The notes beneath the pieces are model-generated. The model ran no database searches. It had not been told where the DNA came from and saw only the letters and a list, made by a program, of their open reading frames with translations. Below are positions 49,815-60,844 of a DNA stretch of 64,000 bases, piece by piece (positions within the stretch are counted from its first letter, which is position 1; each line of letters begins with the position of its first letter). Source of the DNA: Paracidovorax sp031843945 (GTDB lineage Bacteria > Pseudomonadota > Gammaproteobacteria > Burkholderiales > Burkholderiaceae_C); contig NZ_JAVTJJ010000001.1 in the NCBI RefSeq assembly GCF_031843945.1, forward strand, positions 868,001 to 932,000, written 5' to 3'. Both the position numbers and the translations under genes were made by a program.

Positions 49815-50120
49815 ATGAGCTCCAAAGAAAACGCCGCCATCAACCAGTTGTTCGAGAAGCTGGAATGCCGCTATGCCTTGCGCGTGTTGTGGGCACTGCG
49901 CGACGGCCACCCCCAAACCTTCCGTCTGCTGCAAGACAGCGTGGGCGGCATCACGCCCAACACATTGAACACCCGCATCAAGGAACTGCGCGAATGCGGC
50001 CTGCTGGACCACGGCAGCGACGGCTACACCGTCACGCCCTCCGGCGTGGACCTGCTCAAGCGCCTGTCGGACGTGCAGGCTTTCGCCACTCGCTGGGCTG
50101 CTGCCCGCGTGAAGAAGTAA
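49815..50120 (+). CDS. HxlR-like winged-helix transcriptional regulator
   Basis: A 101-residue DNA-binding protein. INQLFEKLECRYALRVLWALRDGHPQTFRLLQDSVGGITPNTLNTRIKELRECGLLDH in outline is the HxlR/MarR-like winged helix, with the recognition helix at ITPNTLNTRIKEL. The N-terminal Cys common in many HxlR sensors is represented only by LECRY. AAGGAGA lies 5 bases before the ATG. The target is unknown; the downstream FKBP gene is separated by a repeat and is likely independent. Confidence 0.85.
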   Translation: MSSKENAAINQLFEKLECRYALRVLWALRDGHPQTFRLLQDSVGGITPNTLNTRIKELRECGLLDHGSDGYTVTPSGVDLLKRLSDVQAFATRWAAARVKK

Positions 50121-50193
50121 AAAGGCAAGTGCTCTTGCTGTCGGGGCAGATGCGGCACGAGCCGCTCGGTCAAGCCGTCAGCTTTCAGAGCAT

Positions 50194-50248
50194 TTTTGAC
50201 CTCTAGCGCTTATTCAGCAAGCGCTAGCAGCTACACTTTTAATAGCAA
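50194..50248 (+). repeat. Dispersed palindromic repeat, copy 10
   Basis: TTTTTGACCTCTAGCGCTTATTCAGCAAGCGCTAGCAGCTA..TTTTAATAGCAA, lying 25 bp upstream of the FKBP start. Confidence 0.9.
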
Positions 50249-50272
50249 TTAAATCGTTAATCAAGGAACATC

Positions 50273-50632
50273 ATGGCCCTGACCACCACCGATTCCGGCC
50301 TGCAATACGAAGACACCGTTGTGGGCGAAGGCGCTGAAGCCACGCCCGGCCAACCCGTGAGCGTGCACTACACCGGCTGGCTCTACAACAACGGCGAACA
50401 AGGCGCCAAGTTCGACTCCAGCCGCGACCGCAATGACCCGTTCGAGTTCGGCCTGGGCGCCGGCATGGTCATCAAGGGCTGGGACGAAGGCGTGCAGGGC
50501 ATGAAGGTGGGCGGCCAGCGCACGCTGATCATTCCTGCGGCACTGGGCTATGGCGCCCGCGGCGCTGGCGGCGTGATTCCACCCAACGCCACGCTGAAGT
50601 TCGACGTGGAACTGCTGGGCGTGGGCAACTGA
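50273..50632 (+). CDS. FKBP-type peptidyl-prolyl cis-trans isomerase
   Basis: A 119-residue single-domain FKBP without signal peptide. Active-site residues are visible in VHYTGWLY, FDSSRDRNDPFEFGLG, VIKGWDEGVQGMKVGGQR and YGARGAGGVIPPNATLKFDVELL. It catalyses proline isomerisation in the cytosol. AAGGA lies upstream of the ATG, next to a dispersed repeat, and an intrinsic terminator follows the stop. Confidence 0.95.
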   Translation: MALTTTDSGLQYEDTVVGEGAEATPGQPVSVHYTGWLYNNGEQGAKFDSSRDRNDPFEFGLGAGMVIKGWDEGVQGMKVGGQRTLIIPAALGYGARGAGGVIPPNATLKFDVELLGVGN

Positions 50633-50660
50633 AGCAGCCGCACCCCTTCTGCGCAAACAG

Positions 50661-50688
50661 AAGCGGCCTCGACGGGCCGCTTTTTTCA
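50661..50688 (+). terminator. Intrinsic terminator after the FKBP gene
   Basis: AAGCGGCC, loop TCGACG, GGCCGCTT, continuing into T6. Confidence 0.88.
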
Positions 50689-50748
50689 TGTTCGGGTGAA
50701 AGTTATGAAAACCCAAAAAACCCGGTCGGTGGTTTGCAGAACCGGTGC

Positions 50749-51228
50749 TCAGGCGTCGAGTGCCTTTTGCAGCCTTGCAAACTTGGCGTCGCCCACGGCC
50801 TCCCGAATGCGTGGGGCCAGTGCCACCAGGTCTTCGTAGCCTGACACGCCCTCCACCGCCAGATTCAACCGAAAGCCCCGCAGGCCCAGTTCAGCCGTCA
50901 GCGCAGTGGCAATCGGGTAAGCCGCCTGGTAGCGTTCCATGGTCGAACGTGCGGCGCCTGCTGGCGCATCGCTTGAGGCAGCGGGCACTGCAGTGCCGTC
51001 CAGCAATGCGGTCGACTCAGCGGAGCCTGACAGCAGCTCCAGCAAACCACTGTCGACCATGGCCTTCACGTCGGCCACGGTGATGCCCATGGCGGCTGTG
51101 GCAGCCAGCACCTGCTCCAGCGCCCGCTTTCCGTCAAACAGGATGAACGCCGAGCGCTGTCGAGGCGTGAGGCCGCCCTGGCGATCCTTCATTGCCTGTT
51201 GGCCGGTCTGCGTCTTCACGAGAATCAT
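50749..51228 (-). CDS. Conserved hypothetical protein, 159 residues
   Basis: Starts MILVKTQTGQQAMKDRQGGL with AAGGGA before the ATG at 51228. The N-terminal half (TPRQRSAFILFDGKRALEQVLAATAAMGITVADVKAMVDSGLL) looks like a small helical domain with a winged-helix flavour, a linker rich in Ala/Ser follows, and the C-terminal part (YPIATALTAELGLRGFRLNLAVEGVSGYEDL) is again helical. No signal peptide or membrane helix. I have seen the opening pattern in Burkholderiales proteins but cannot name a function. It converges on the FKBP gene. Confidence 0.75.
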   Translation of the reverse strand: MILVKTQTGQQAMKDRQGGLTPRQRSAFILFDGKRALEQVLAATAAMGITVADVKAMVDSGLLELLSGSAESTALLDGTAVPAASSDAPAGAARSTMERYQAAYPIATALTAELGLRGFRLNLAVEGVSGYEDLVALAPRIREAVGDAKFARLQKALDA

Positions 51229-51390
51229 GGCGTCCCTTGAGAATCGACTGTGCAGCGGGGGCGGAATGGCCTCGCTGGATCGCATCAGAGATTGCCATAG
51301 TTGTAGCAATTTGTGAATGGGGCGATCCATGCCCCCTGAATTTGTCGGTTTTCCGCCAGGCGGCACTGGAGCGGTCGGCAGAAAGCGCCT

Positions 51391-53466
51391 TCACGCCGTG
51401 TTGATGCGTCCGGCACCTCGGGTCACCAAACTCACCGCCCATGCCACCGCCAAGCCCACCGGCACACCAAACACGCCCGCGGAAATCGGCTGGATGCCGA
51501 ACCAGAAGCCATCGGCCAACAACGCCTGTGGCACCCATGCGCGCACGCCGGCCACATGCGACAGCAGGTAGTACACGGTGACGCCCAGCCCGGTCAGCAT
51601 GCCGGCCACTGCGCCCTGGCGGGTGGTGCCGCGCCAGAAGATGCCCAGCACCATGGCAGGCACGAAGGCCGACGCAGCCAGCGAGAATGACGCCGTCACC
51701 ATGGGCAAGATTTCAGAGGGCTTGAGCGCCGCCACGAAAGCCGCCGCCAGCGCCACGATCAGCAGCGTGAATTTGGTGAGGATCACGCGCTGCTCTGGCG
51801 ACGCCGTGTGGTGGCCGTCCCGCACCCGCAGATCGCGCACCAGGGCGTTGCTGATGGTCAGCAGCAGCCCGTCGGCGGTGGACAGCGCAGCGGCCAGCCC
51901 GCCCGCCGCCACCAGGCCCGAGACGGCATAGGGCAGCCCGCCGATCTCGGGCGTGGCCAGCATGATGAGGTCAGTGCCCAGGTGGATCTCGCCGAACTGC
52001 AGGATGCCGTCCCCGTTCACGTCTTCCACCGACAGCAGCGCCGGGTCGACCCGCGCCCACTGCGCCATCCAGTGCGGCAGTGCGTCGAAGTGGCTGCCCA
52101 CCAGGTTGTTCATCACCTCGAACTTCACAAGCACAGCCAGCGCCGGCGCGCTGAGATACAGCAGCGCAATGAAAAACAGCGACCACGCCACCGACGCGCG
52201 GGCTGACGACACGCTGGTGGTGGTGTAGTAGCGCGTCAGCAGGTGCGGCAGGCCGGCGGTGCCGACCATCAGGCAGAACATCAGCGCGAGGAAGTTGCGG
52301 CGCATGTTCTCGTACTCGGCCCGTTCTTCGGTCGTGCCTTCGGGGTCGCCCCCGTAGGCCTGGCTGTGGCGCGGCAGGCCACCCAGCGGGCGGGCACGCT
52401 CCTGGTTCTCACGCATCTCGCGCGTCCAGCGCGCGCGCGCGGTCGCTTCGTCGTGGGGCAGTGCCGCCATTTCGCGGCTGGCTGCCACGATCAGGCCCAC
52501 ATCGGCGTTCTGCGCGCGCAGGCGGCGCATGCGCTCGCTCAGCGCCTCGCGCTCACGCTCCATGGCGGCAGGCACATCGACCAGGCGTGATTCAAAGTCC
52601 TGCGCCCGTCGCTGGTAGGCCAGCACCACCTCGTGCTCGGCCGGCGACGCCAGCAGTTGCGCTTCCAGACCGGCGATCTTGCCGATCTGCGCGCCATATA
52701 CCAGCGGCGCCACCGGGTTGCCCAGCTGCTTGTAGGCCAGCCACGACACAGGGATCAGGAAGGCCAGCAGCATGACCACGTACTGCGCTACCTGCGTCCA
52801 GGTGATGGCGCGCATGCCGCCCAAAAACGAGCACAGCAGCACGCCGCCCAGGCCCAGCATGATGCCGATCTCGAACTGCACGCCGGTCAGGCGTGAGGCG
52901 ATCAGGCCCACGCCGTAGATCTGCGCCACCACGTAGGTGAACGAGCACGCCGCCGCGGCCAGCGCGGCGATCACGCGCGGCCAGCGGCCGCCGTAGCGCA
53001 CTTGGAAGAAGTCGGGCACGGTGTAGAGGCGCATGGCGCGCAGGTGCGGCGCGATCAGCATGGCGACCAGGCAAAAGCCTCCCGTCCAGCCCAGTAGATA
53101 GGCCAGCCCGCCCGCTTGCCGGGGCAGGCCGGCAAAGCCCTGCAGATACAGCGCGCCGGCCAGGCTGATGAACGAGGCGGCGCTCATCCAGTCGGCCGCA
53201 GCAGCCATGCCGTTGTAGACGGCGGGCACGCGCCGGCCGGCGACGTAATATTCCTCGGGGTCGGTGGTGCGACCATAGACGCCGATGACCGCATAGGCCA
53301 TTACCGTCAAAAACAGAAACAGCGGGCCGATCCACTGGCGCGACAGGCCCTGCTGCTCGGCCCAGGCCATCAGGCCGACGAACAGCAGCACGCCCACCAC
53401 GTAGATCACCAGAATGCGGTGCAGGGCCGAGGTGGAGCGGCCGCCACCGTCATCGTGCTCAGACAT
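51391..53466 (-). CDS. Sodium:solute symporter, VC_2705-type large subunit
   Basis: A 691-residue SSS-family transporter with about 13 helices. Family text: EEYYVAGRRVPAVYNGMAAAADWMSAASFISLAGALY and ..GLPHLLTRYYTT.., plus LAAALSTADGLLLTISNAL. A cytoplasmic insert of about 130 residues (about 250-390), helical and charged (EREREALSERMRRLRAQNAD), interrupts the bundle. Between helices lies DVNGDGILQFGE, an exact EF-hand loop pattern. The start at 53466 overlaps the small subunit gene by 8 bases. Members are acetate or other monocarboxylate transporters; the nearby ppsA (gluconeogenesis) fits growth on such acids. Confidence 0.9.
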   Translation of the reverse strand: MSEHDDGGGRSTSALHRILVIYVVGVLLFVGLMAWAEQQGLSRQWIGPLFLFLTVMAYAVIGVYGRTTDPEEYYVAGRRVPAVYNGMAAAADWMSAASFISLAGALYLQGFAGLPRQAGGLAYLLGWTGGFCLVAMLIAPHLRAMRLYTVPDFFQVRYGGRWPRVIAALAAAACSFTYVVAQIYGVGLIASRLTGVQFEIGIMLGLGGVLLCSFLGGMRAITWTQVAQYVVMLLAFLIPVSWLAYKQLGNPVAPLVYGAQIGKIAGLEAQLLASPAEHEVVLAYQRRAQDFESRLVDVPAAMEREREALSERMRRLRAQNADVGLIVAASREMAALPHDEATARARWTREMRENQERARPLGGLPRHSQAYGGDPEGTTEERAEYENMRRNFLALMFCLMVGTAGLPHLLTRYYTTTSVSSARASVAWSLFFIALLYLSAPALAVLVKFEVMNNLVGSHFDALPHWMAQWARVDPALLSVEDVNGDGILQFGEIHLGTDLIMLATPEIGGLPYAVSGLVAAGGLAAALSTADGLLLTISNALVRDLRVRDGHHTASPEQRVILTKFTLLIVALAAAFVAALKPSEILPMVTASFSLAASAFVPAMVLGIFWRGTTRQGAVAGMLTGLGVTVYYLLSHVAGVRAWVPQALLADGFWFGIQPISAGVFGVPVGLAVAWAVSLVTRGAGRINTA

Positions 53467-53797
53467 GGTGCTGCGGTGGCGAAGGCGACGACGGCGTGGG
53501 CACCGCAGAGACTGCCGCCGACGCAGCGTCCTTGCGCTCGAAGCGGTCCATCGCCACGCAATACACGACGGCGACGGCGATGAAGACAAGGATGGCCCCT
53601 TGCGCCGCGATCCAGTAACCCAGCGGCCAGCCGGCCACCATCATCTGCAGGTCGCGGGCAAAGTAGCAGGCGCCGAAGGACACCAGCGCCCACACCAGCA
53701 GCAAGCCGGCCTTGAGCCACAGATGCCGCGCGTCATGCAGATCCGGCGCAAACGCGGTGCCCGTCACGGGCACATCGTCGGTGGCCGGCTGCAGCAT
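53459..53797 (-). CDS. Sodium:solute symporter small subunit (DUF4212)
   Basis: A 112-residue membrane protein with two helices (AGLLLVWALVSFGACYFA, about 31-48, and GYWIAAQGAILVFIAVAVVYCVAM, about 60-83), preceded by ARHLWLKAGL. DUF4212 proteins pair with VC_2705-type symporters. The C-terminal tail is Ser/Pro rich and its last codons overlap the start of the large subunit gene, so translation is coupled. ppsA ends only after its start, 17 bp upstream on the same strand, so the three may be one operon. Confidence 0.9.
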   Translation of the reverse strand: MLQPATDDVPVTGTAFAPDLHDARHLWLKAGLLLVWALVSFGACYFARDLQMMVAGWPLGYWIAAQGAILVFIAVAVVYCVAMDRFERKDAASAAVSAVPTPSSPSPPQHHV

Positions 53798-53814
53798 GGC
53801 GGCGGCCGCGCTCG

Positions 53815-56205
<2,391 letters not shown>

Positions 56206-56444
56206 GGGAAAGCTCCAGAAGTTGAAAGCGGATCCGCGCCTGCGCCCAAGCGGAGCGAGAGAAGAAGTGGGCGTGCGCCCATGCGTGGCAGCTGGCTTTG
56301 CTGTTCTGATAGTGGGCAGCCGCGTCGCATGGTGGGGAATTGGGAATAATGGGCGAGATTGTAGGCTGGCAACGGCCCGCCCGCCCTGCCGAATTCGGCC
56401 GGCCTTTTTTCTCACCCCGATCCTTGCCTCCGGCACCCCTGCCC

Positions 56445-57266
56445 ATGCACACGCGCACCGTTTTCTTCATCTCCGACGGCACCGGCATCACGGCCGAAAC
56501 CTTCGGCAACGCCATCCTCGCGCAGTTCGAGATGAAACCGCGCCACGTGCGGCTGCCGTTCATCGACACCGAGGACAAGGCTCACCAGGTGGTGCGGCAG
56601 ATCAACCACACGGCCGAGCTGGAGGGCAAGAAGCCCATCGTCTTCACCACGCTGGTGAACATGGGCGTGCTGCGCATCATCGAAGGCGGCTGCAAGGGCA
56701 TGCTGCTGGACATGTTCGGCACCTTCATCCGCCCGCTGGAGGGCGAGCTGGGCATCAAGTCGCACCACCGCGTGGGGCGCTTTTCAGACGTGAGCCAGAG
56801 CAAGGAATACACGCAGCGCATCGACGCCATCAACTTCAGCCTGGACCACGACGACGGCCAGAGCCACCGCGACCTGGCCGGCGCGGACGTGATCCTGGTG
56901 GGCGTGTCGCGCAGCGGCAAGACCCCGACCAGCCTGTACCTGGCCATGCAGTGCGGCCTGAAGGTGGCGAACTACCCGCTGATTCCGGAAGACTTCGACC
57001 GCCGCCAGCTGCCACCCGCGCTGGAGGCGCACCGCAAGAAGATCTTTGGGCTGACCATCCTGCCCGAGCGGCTCTCGCAGATTCGCAACGAGCGGCGGCC
57101 GGGCTCGAAATACGCCGATTTGATCAATTGCCGCTACGAGGTGTCCGAGGCCGAGGCGATGATGCGGCGATCCGGCATTCGCTGGCTGTCCACCACCACC
57201 AAGAGCATCGAAGAGATCGCCACGACCATCCTGCAGGAAGTGCGGCCTGAGCGGTTGATGTACTGA
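56445..57266 (+). CDS. ppsR: PEP synthase regulatory protein (kinase/pyrophosphorylase)
   Basis: A 273-residue DUF299 protein that switches PEP synthase off by ADP-dependent phosphorylation of its Thr and on by phosphorolysis. TVFFISDGTGITAETFGNAIL opens the fold and GVSRSGKTPTSLYLA is the P-loop; the C-terminal YEVSEAEAMMRRSGIRWLSTTTKSIEEIA is characteristic. It is divergent from ppsA across 239 bp, the usual pairing in beta-proteobacteria. Confidence 0.96.
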   Translation: MHTRTVFFISDGTGITAETFGNAILAQFEMKPRHVRLPFIDTEDKAHQVVRQINHTAELEGKKPIVFTTLVNMGVLRIIEGGCKGMLLDMFGTFIRPLEGELGIKSHHRVGRFSDVSQSKEYTQRIDAINFSLDHDDGQSHRDLAGADVILVGVSRSGKTPTSLYLAMQCGLKVANYPLIPEDFDRRQLPPALEAHRKKIFGLTILPERLSQIRNERRPGSKYADLINCRYEVSEAEAMMRRSGIRWLSTTTKSIEEIATTILQEVRPERLMY

Positions 57267-57278
57267 GACCTTTTGCGT

Positions 57279-57337
57279 TTGCTATTATTTTTATAGCTAC
57301 TAGCGCTTTATAGATAAGCGCTAGAGGCCAAAAACAC
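57279..57337 (-). repeat. Dispersed palindromic repeat, copy 11
   Basis: TTGCTATTATTTTTATAGCTACTAGCGCTTTATAGATAAGCGCTAGAGGCC, a near-consensus copy in reverse orientation between convergent ppsR and tsaD; it begins right after the tsaD stop. Confidence 0.92.
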
Positions 57338-58426
57338 TCAAACTTTTGAAGCCTGGACCGCAGCGACGGCAGCCGATCCCGCCGGCGTATCCAGCGCATC
57401 CAGCGGCCAGCGCGGCTTGACGTCGAAGGCGTAGTCGCGGTTGGGCGACTGCCGGCCCGCCGCGATGCGCATGGCCGCGGCCATGGCGATCATGGCGCCG
57501 TTGTCGGTGCACAGATGCAGTTCGGGGTAATGCACGCGCACCTTCAGGCGCGCGCAGGCGGCGTTGAGTTGTTCGCGCAGCAGGCGGTTGGCGCCCACGC
57601 CGCCGGCCACCACCACGCGCTGCAGGGCGCTTTGCTTCAGCGCGGCCAGGGTCTTCTTGACCAACACGTCGACGATGGCGGCCTCGGTGCTGGCGGCCAG
57701 GTCGGCGCGGCGCGCTTGCAGGTCGTCGCCCAGCTTCTTGGCCTGCGTCAGCACGGCGGTCTTCAGGCCGGCGAAGGAGAAGTCGAGGTTGCCGCTGTGC
57801 AGCAGCGGGCGCGGCAGCTTGAAGGCCAGGGGGTCGCCCTGCTCTGCCAGGCGCGACAGAGCCGGCCCGCCCGGGTAGCCCAGGCCCAGCAGCTTGGCCG
57901 ACTTGTCGAAGGCTTCGCCCGCCGCATCGTCGATGGTCTCGCCCAGCAGGGTGTAGCGGCCCACGCCGTCCACGCGCATCAACTGCGTGTGCCCGCCGGA
58001 CACCAGCAGCGCGACGAAGGGAAATTCCGGCGGATCGGCACTGAGGAACGGCGACAGCAAATGGCCTTCGAGGTGGTGCACGCCCAGCACGGGCTTGTCC
58101 AGCGACGCGCCCAGCGCGCAGGCCACGCCCGCGCCCACCAGCAGCGCGCCGGCCAGGCCCGGGCCGCGCGTATAGGCGATCACGTCCACGTCGGACAGCT
58201 GGTGGCCGGCTTCGGCCAGCACCGTTTCGGTCAGCGGCAGTACGCGGCGGATGTGGTCGCGGCTGGCCAGTTCGGGCACCACGCCGCCGTAGGCCTGGTG
58301 CATGGCGATCTGGCTGTGCAGTGCGTGGGCCAGCAGCGTGGGCACGCCGGGGCCGTCATGCGAGCGCACAAGCGCCACGCCGGTTTCGTCGCAGGACGAT
58401 TCGATTCCGAGGATCAACAAACTCAT
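57338..58426 (-). CDS. tsaD: tRNA N6-threonylcarbamoyladenosine transferase TsaD
   Basis: A 362-residue universal tRNA-modifying protein (t6A at position 37). ILGIESSCDETGVAL at the start, GGVVPELASRDH, YTRGPGLAGALLVG, the metal-binding HLEGH motif in GVHHLEGHLLSP, LVSGGHTQLM and the closing LCTDNGAMIAMAAAMR are all conserved. The stop codon is directly followed by a dispersed repeat. The gene is monocistronic here; tsaB and tsaE lie elsewhere. Confidence 0.97.
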   Translation of the reverse strand: MSLLILGIESSCDETGVALVRSHDGPGVPTLLAHALHSQIAMHQAYGGVVPELASRDHIRRVLPLTETVLAEAGHQLSDVDVIAYTRGPGLAGALLVGAGVACALGASLDKPVLGVHHLEGHLLSPFLSADPPEFPFVALLVSGGHTQLMRVDGVGRYTLLGETIDDAAGEAFDKSAKLLGLGYPGGPALSRLAEQGDPLAFKLPRPLLHSGNLDFSFAGLKTAVLTQAKKLGDDLQARRADLAASTEAAIVDVLVKKTLAALKQSALQRVVVAGGVGANRLLREQLNAACARLKVRVHYPELHLCTDNGAMIAMAAAMRIAAGRQSPNRDYAFDVKPRWPLDALDTPAGSAAVAAVQASKV

Positions 58427-58481
58427 GCCGCGAGTTTAGGCGGGCAGGCCGCCTCTCGTGGCACGCAGGGTGATCGCGCGA

Positions 58482-59672
58482 CTACCAGCGGTCTGACCGC
58501 ATGCGCATTTCCCAGCGGCCGCCGCGCAGGCTGTAGACGCCCACGGCGCCATAGCGCTGTTCGCCGGCCGCGTCCCAGGTCATGGTGCCGGTGACCGGCG
58601 CGTAGCCGTTGATGGTGTGCAGCGCAGCGGCAATGGCTTTGGGGTCGGCCGAGCCCGCCTGCTTGATGGCGGCAGACAGCACGTACATCGCGTCGTAGCT
58701 GTAGTGGCCACCATAGGCCGGCGCCTTCTTGAACTGAGCGGTGTATTTGTCCAGAAACTGCCGGCCGGTGATGAATTCACGCGCCTCCAGCACGGGCGAC
58801 GTGGCGTACACCGCATCGACCATGCCGTCCGCCTTGGTCATGTCGGTGGTCTTGATGGTGTCGCCGCCCAGCACCGACACGCGGGTGTGGCCCACTTTCT
58901 TCAACGCTTCCAGCAGCGCCAGCACCTGAAAGTCGTTCAGCGTGGTGACGATCACGCCCACGCTGGCGGCCTGCAGCTTGCCCGCCACGTCGGCGAAGTC
59001 GGTGGTGCGGTCGTCGAACGACTGGCGCACGGTGACCTGCTTTTTCTCGGCCGCCAGTTGCTGCGCCGCGCCGTCGGCCAGGCCCTTGCCGTACGGCGTG
59101 CCGTCGTCCAGCACCGCATAGCTGGCTGTGGCCAGTTGGGTGGCGGCGAACGAGCCCATGGCCTTGGCCTGCAGCGTGTCGTTGGCCACCAGCCGGAAGG
59201 TGGTGGGCAGGTTCAGCTGGGTGAAGCGCGGGTTGGTCGAAATGGCCATCTGGGCGATGCCTTTTTCGCCGTAGATGGGCGCGGCCTCGATGCTGACGCC
59301 GGAATTGAGGTGGCCGATGACCGCCACCACGCCATCGTTCACCAGTTGCTGGGCGGCGGCCTTGCCCGAGGCGGCGTCGGCGCGGTCATCCTGCGCGATC
59401 ACCTCCAGCGTCACGCGCTTGCCGTCCACCACAAAGCCGGCGCGGTTGAGTTCATCCACCGCCATGGTCACGCCGTTGAGCAGGTCCTGCCCTAGCGCCC
59501 CCAGATTGCCCGACAAAGGCTGCGCCACGCCGATGCGGATGGTGTCGGGCACCTTGCTGCACCCGCTCGCCCCCAAGCCCACTACGGCAGCTGCCGCCAC
59601 TGCCGCCATGCGGGCGGTCCATTGGCGGCGGCGCTGTCCGACTACGCCTTGCCCTTGTTTCAACACAACCAT
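58482..59672 (-). CDS. LivJ-type ABC substrate-binding lipoprotein
   Basis: A 396-residue periplasmic binding protein of the branched-chain amino acid type. The N-terminal lipobox LGASGC suggests lipid attachment at Cys38. Family text: TIRIGVAQPLSGNLGALGQDLLNGVTMAVDELN, VAVIGHLNSGVSIEAAPIY, ..NPRFTQLNLPTTFRLVANDTLQA.. and YSYDAMYVLSAAIKQAGS. No ABC permease or ATPase is adjacent, so it is an orphan. ATG 59672 was chosen; ATG 59609 is a possible shorter start. It is divergent from the nasT-like gene across 221 bp. Confidence 0.9.
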   Translation of the reverse strand: MVVLKQGQGVVGQRRRQWTARMAAVAAAAVVGLGASGCSKVPDTIRIGVAQPLSGNLGALGQDLLNGVTMAVDELNRAGFVVDGKRVTLEVIAQDDRADAASGKAAAQQLVNDGVVAVIGHLNSGVSIEAAPIYGEKGIAQMAISTNPRFTQLNLPTTFRLVANDTLQAKAMGSFAATQLATASYAVLDDGTPYGKGLADGAAQQLAAEKKQVTVRQSFDDRTTDFADVAGKLQAASVGVIVTTLNDFQVLALLEALKKVGHTRVSVLGGDTIKTTDMTKADGMVDAVYATSPVLEAREFITGRQFLDKYTAQFKKAPAYGGHYSYDAMYVLSAAIKQAGSADPKAIAAALHTINGYAPVTGTMTWDAAGEQRYGAVGVYSLRGGRWEMRMRSDRW

Positions 59673-59893
59673 TGTCTGAACTCCATCTCTGTGAATTGCG
59701 GTGCCGTGTATAGCCGACCGGGGAGTGAAAAGCTATGGGGTTTCCGCCGGCCTTGGGATTTCGCTATTCCCCGGACGGGCTTCCATGCAAGATTCAGCCC
59801 AACGCCCCAGGCCGACACGCATTCACCTCGGCGGTGCAAAAAAGGCGCAGGAGTCGAGCGGGTTTGGGTGTATTTCTTGCTTATGCTTGGGAC

Positions 59894-60520
59894 ATGAGCG
59901 AGCCCCTGAGAATCGTGGTGGTGGCCCCTGACCTGGCCATGACCGACCCGGACGACGAGCATGCGCTTCTGCAGGCCGAGCGCTCGCGTGCGCTGCGCAT
60001 CGGGCTGCTGGAAAACCACTTCAACCTGGTCGCCACGCTGCCGGCCGACGTGTTCCTGCGCGAGCGCATCGCGCAGCTGCAGCCCGACATGATCATCGTG
60101 GACGCCGAGAGCGAGGCGCGCGACGCTCTAGAACACGTGGTGATGGCCACGCGCGATGAGCGCCGGCCCATCGTCATGTTCACCAACGACGAAGACACCA
60201 CCCACGTGAAAGACGCGGTGGCGCTGGGTGTGTCGGCCTACATCGTGGCCGGGCTGGCGCCGCAGCGCATCCGCCCCATCCTGGACGTGGCCATGGCGCG
60301 CTTTCAGCACGAGCAGGAGCTGCGCTCGCAGCTGGCCGATGCGCGGTCCGAGCTGAAGGACCGCAAGACCATCGACCGCGCCAAGGGCCTGCTGATGCAG
60401 CGCCAGGGCCTGACGGAAAAGGCGGCCTACGACAAGCTGCGCAAAACCGCCATGGACAAGGGCTTGAAACTGGTGGACGTGGCCCAGCGCATGCTGGACG
60501 TGGCCGACCTGATGGGCTGA
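59894..60520 (+). CDS. nasT: ANTAR-domain response regulator, NasT-like antiterminator
   Basis: A 208-residue RNA-binding regulator. A receiver-like domain (about 5-130) has Asp70 in DMIIVDAESEA as a possible phospho-site; the first acidic residues are not in the usual pattern, with an extra loop TDPDDEHALLQAERS. A coiled segment leads to the ANTAR domain (about 150-205: LKDRKTIDRAKGLLMQRQGLTEKAAYDKLRKTA). In nitrate-assimilation systems NasT binds twin hexaloop hairpins in the leader RNA and prevents termination. Exactly such a leader lies just downstream, before nrtA. It has no sensor partner (NasS) in the window, so how nitrate controls it is open. Confidence 0.92.
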   Translation: MSEPLRIVVVAPDLAMTDPDDEHALLQAERSRALRIGLLENHFNLVATLPADVFLRERIAQLQPDMIIVDAESEARDALEHVVMATRDERRPIVMFTNDEDTTHVKDAVALGVSAYIVAGLAPQRIRPILDVAMARFQHEQELRSQLADARSELKDRKTIDRAKGLLMQRQGLTEKAAYDKLRKTAMDKGLKLVDVAQRMLDVADLMG

Positions 60521-60673
60521 GCGCCCGGAGATCGCTTAGGGGTCGCTCAGAGATCGACCCGGCAGGCGCGCACCAGCGCAGCGCCTCACGACGGATTTGG
60601 TGCACCGCACAAGCGCAGTGCGGCAGCGCACCACAGACTGCGACTCACAGAGCCACCCAATGCACCAGCGTTT

Positions 60674-60735
60674 GAGTCAAACCAGCCTGCAGCGCCCGCG
60701 CATCAAGCGCAAACAGCTATCAAATAAATAGCAAA
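60674..60735 (+). repeat. Dispersed palindromic repeat, copy 12
   Basis: GAGTCAAACCAGCCTGCAGCGC..CATCAAGCGCAAACAGCTATCAAATAAATAGCAA; it ends 18 bp upstream of the sigma-54 element. Confidence 0.88.
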
Positions 60736-60753
60736 ACACATTCTCGAACACGC

Positions 60754-60768
60754 TGGCACACCGCTTGC
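60754..60768 (+). promoter_or_regulatory. Sigma-54 (RpoN) promoter
   Basis: TGGCAC, five bases, TTGC: a full match to the -24/-12 consensus (TGGCACNNNNNTTGC). Transcription should start near 60780, just before hairpin P1. Confidence 0.85.
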
Positions 60769-60781
60769 GTAATGCCTTGCA

Positions 60782-60795
60782 GACCAACGCAGGTC
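60782..60795 (+). promoter_or_regulatory. ANTAR target hairpin P1
   Basis: GACC, loop AACGCA, GGTC. The hexaloop has A at position 1 and G at position 4, the hallmark of ANTAR-recognised hairpins. It lies at the predicted 5' end of the leader RNA. Confidence 0.75.
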
Positions 60796-60801
60796 ACACC
60801 G

Positions 60802-60837
60802 CGATGCATGCCGCCCAAGGGCGGGCGGTGCGCATCG
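60802..60837 (+). promoter_or_regulatory. ANTAR target hairpin P2
   Basis: CGATGC / GCATCG outer stem, then CCGCCC, loop AAGGGC, GGGCGG. The hexaloop again has A1 and G4. P2 ends 7 bases before the terminator stem, the spacing expected for antitermination. Confidence 0.75.
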
Positions 60838-60844
60838 AAATCCG

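Noticed and set aside
60601..60666. NtrC binding sites upstream of nrtA
   Set aside because: Only scattered TGCACC/GCGCACC half-sites are visible; none forms the full TGCACC-N5-GGTGCA dyad, so no feature was called.
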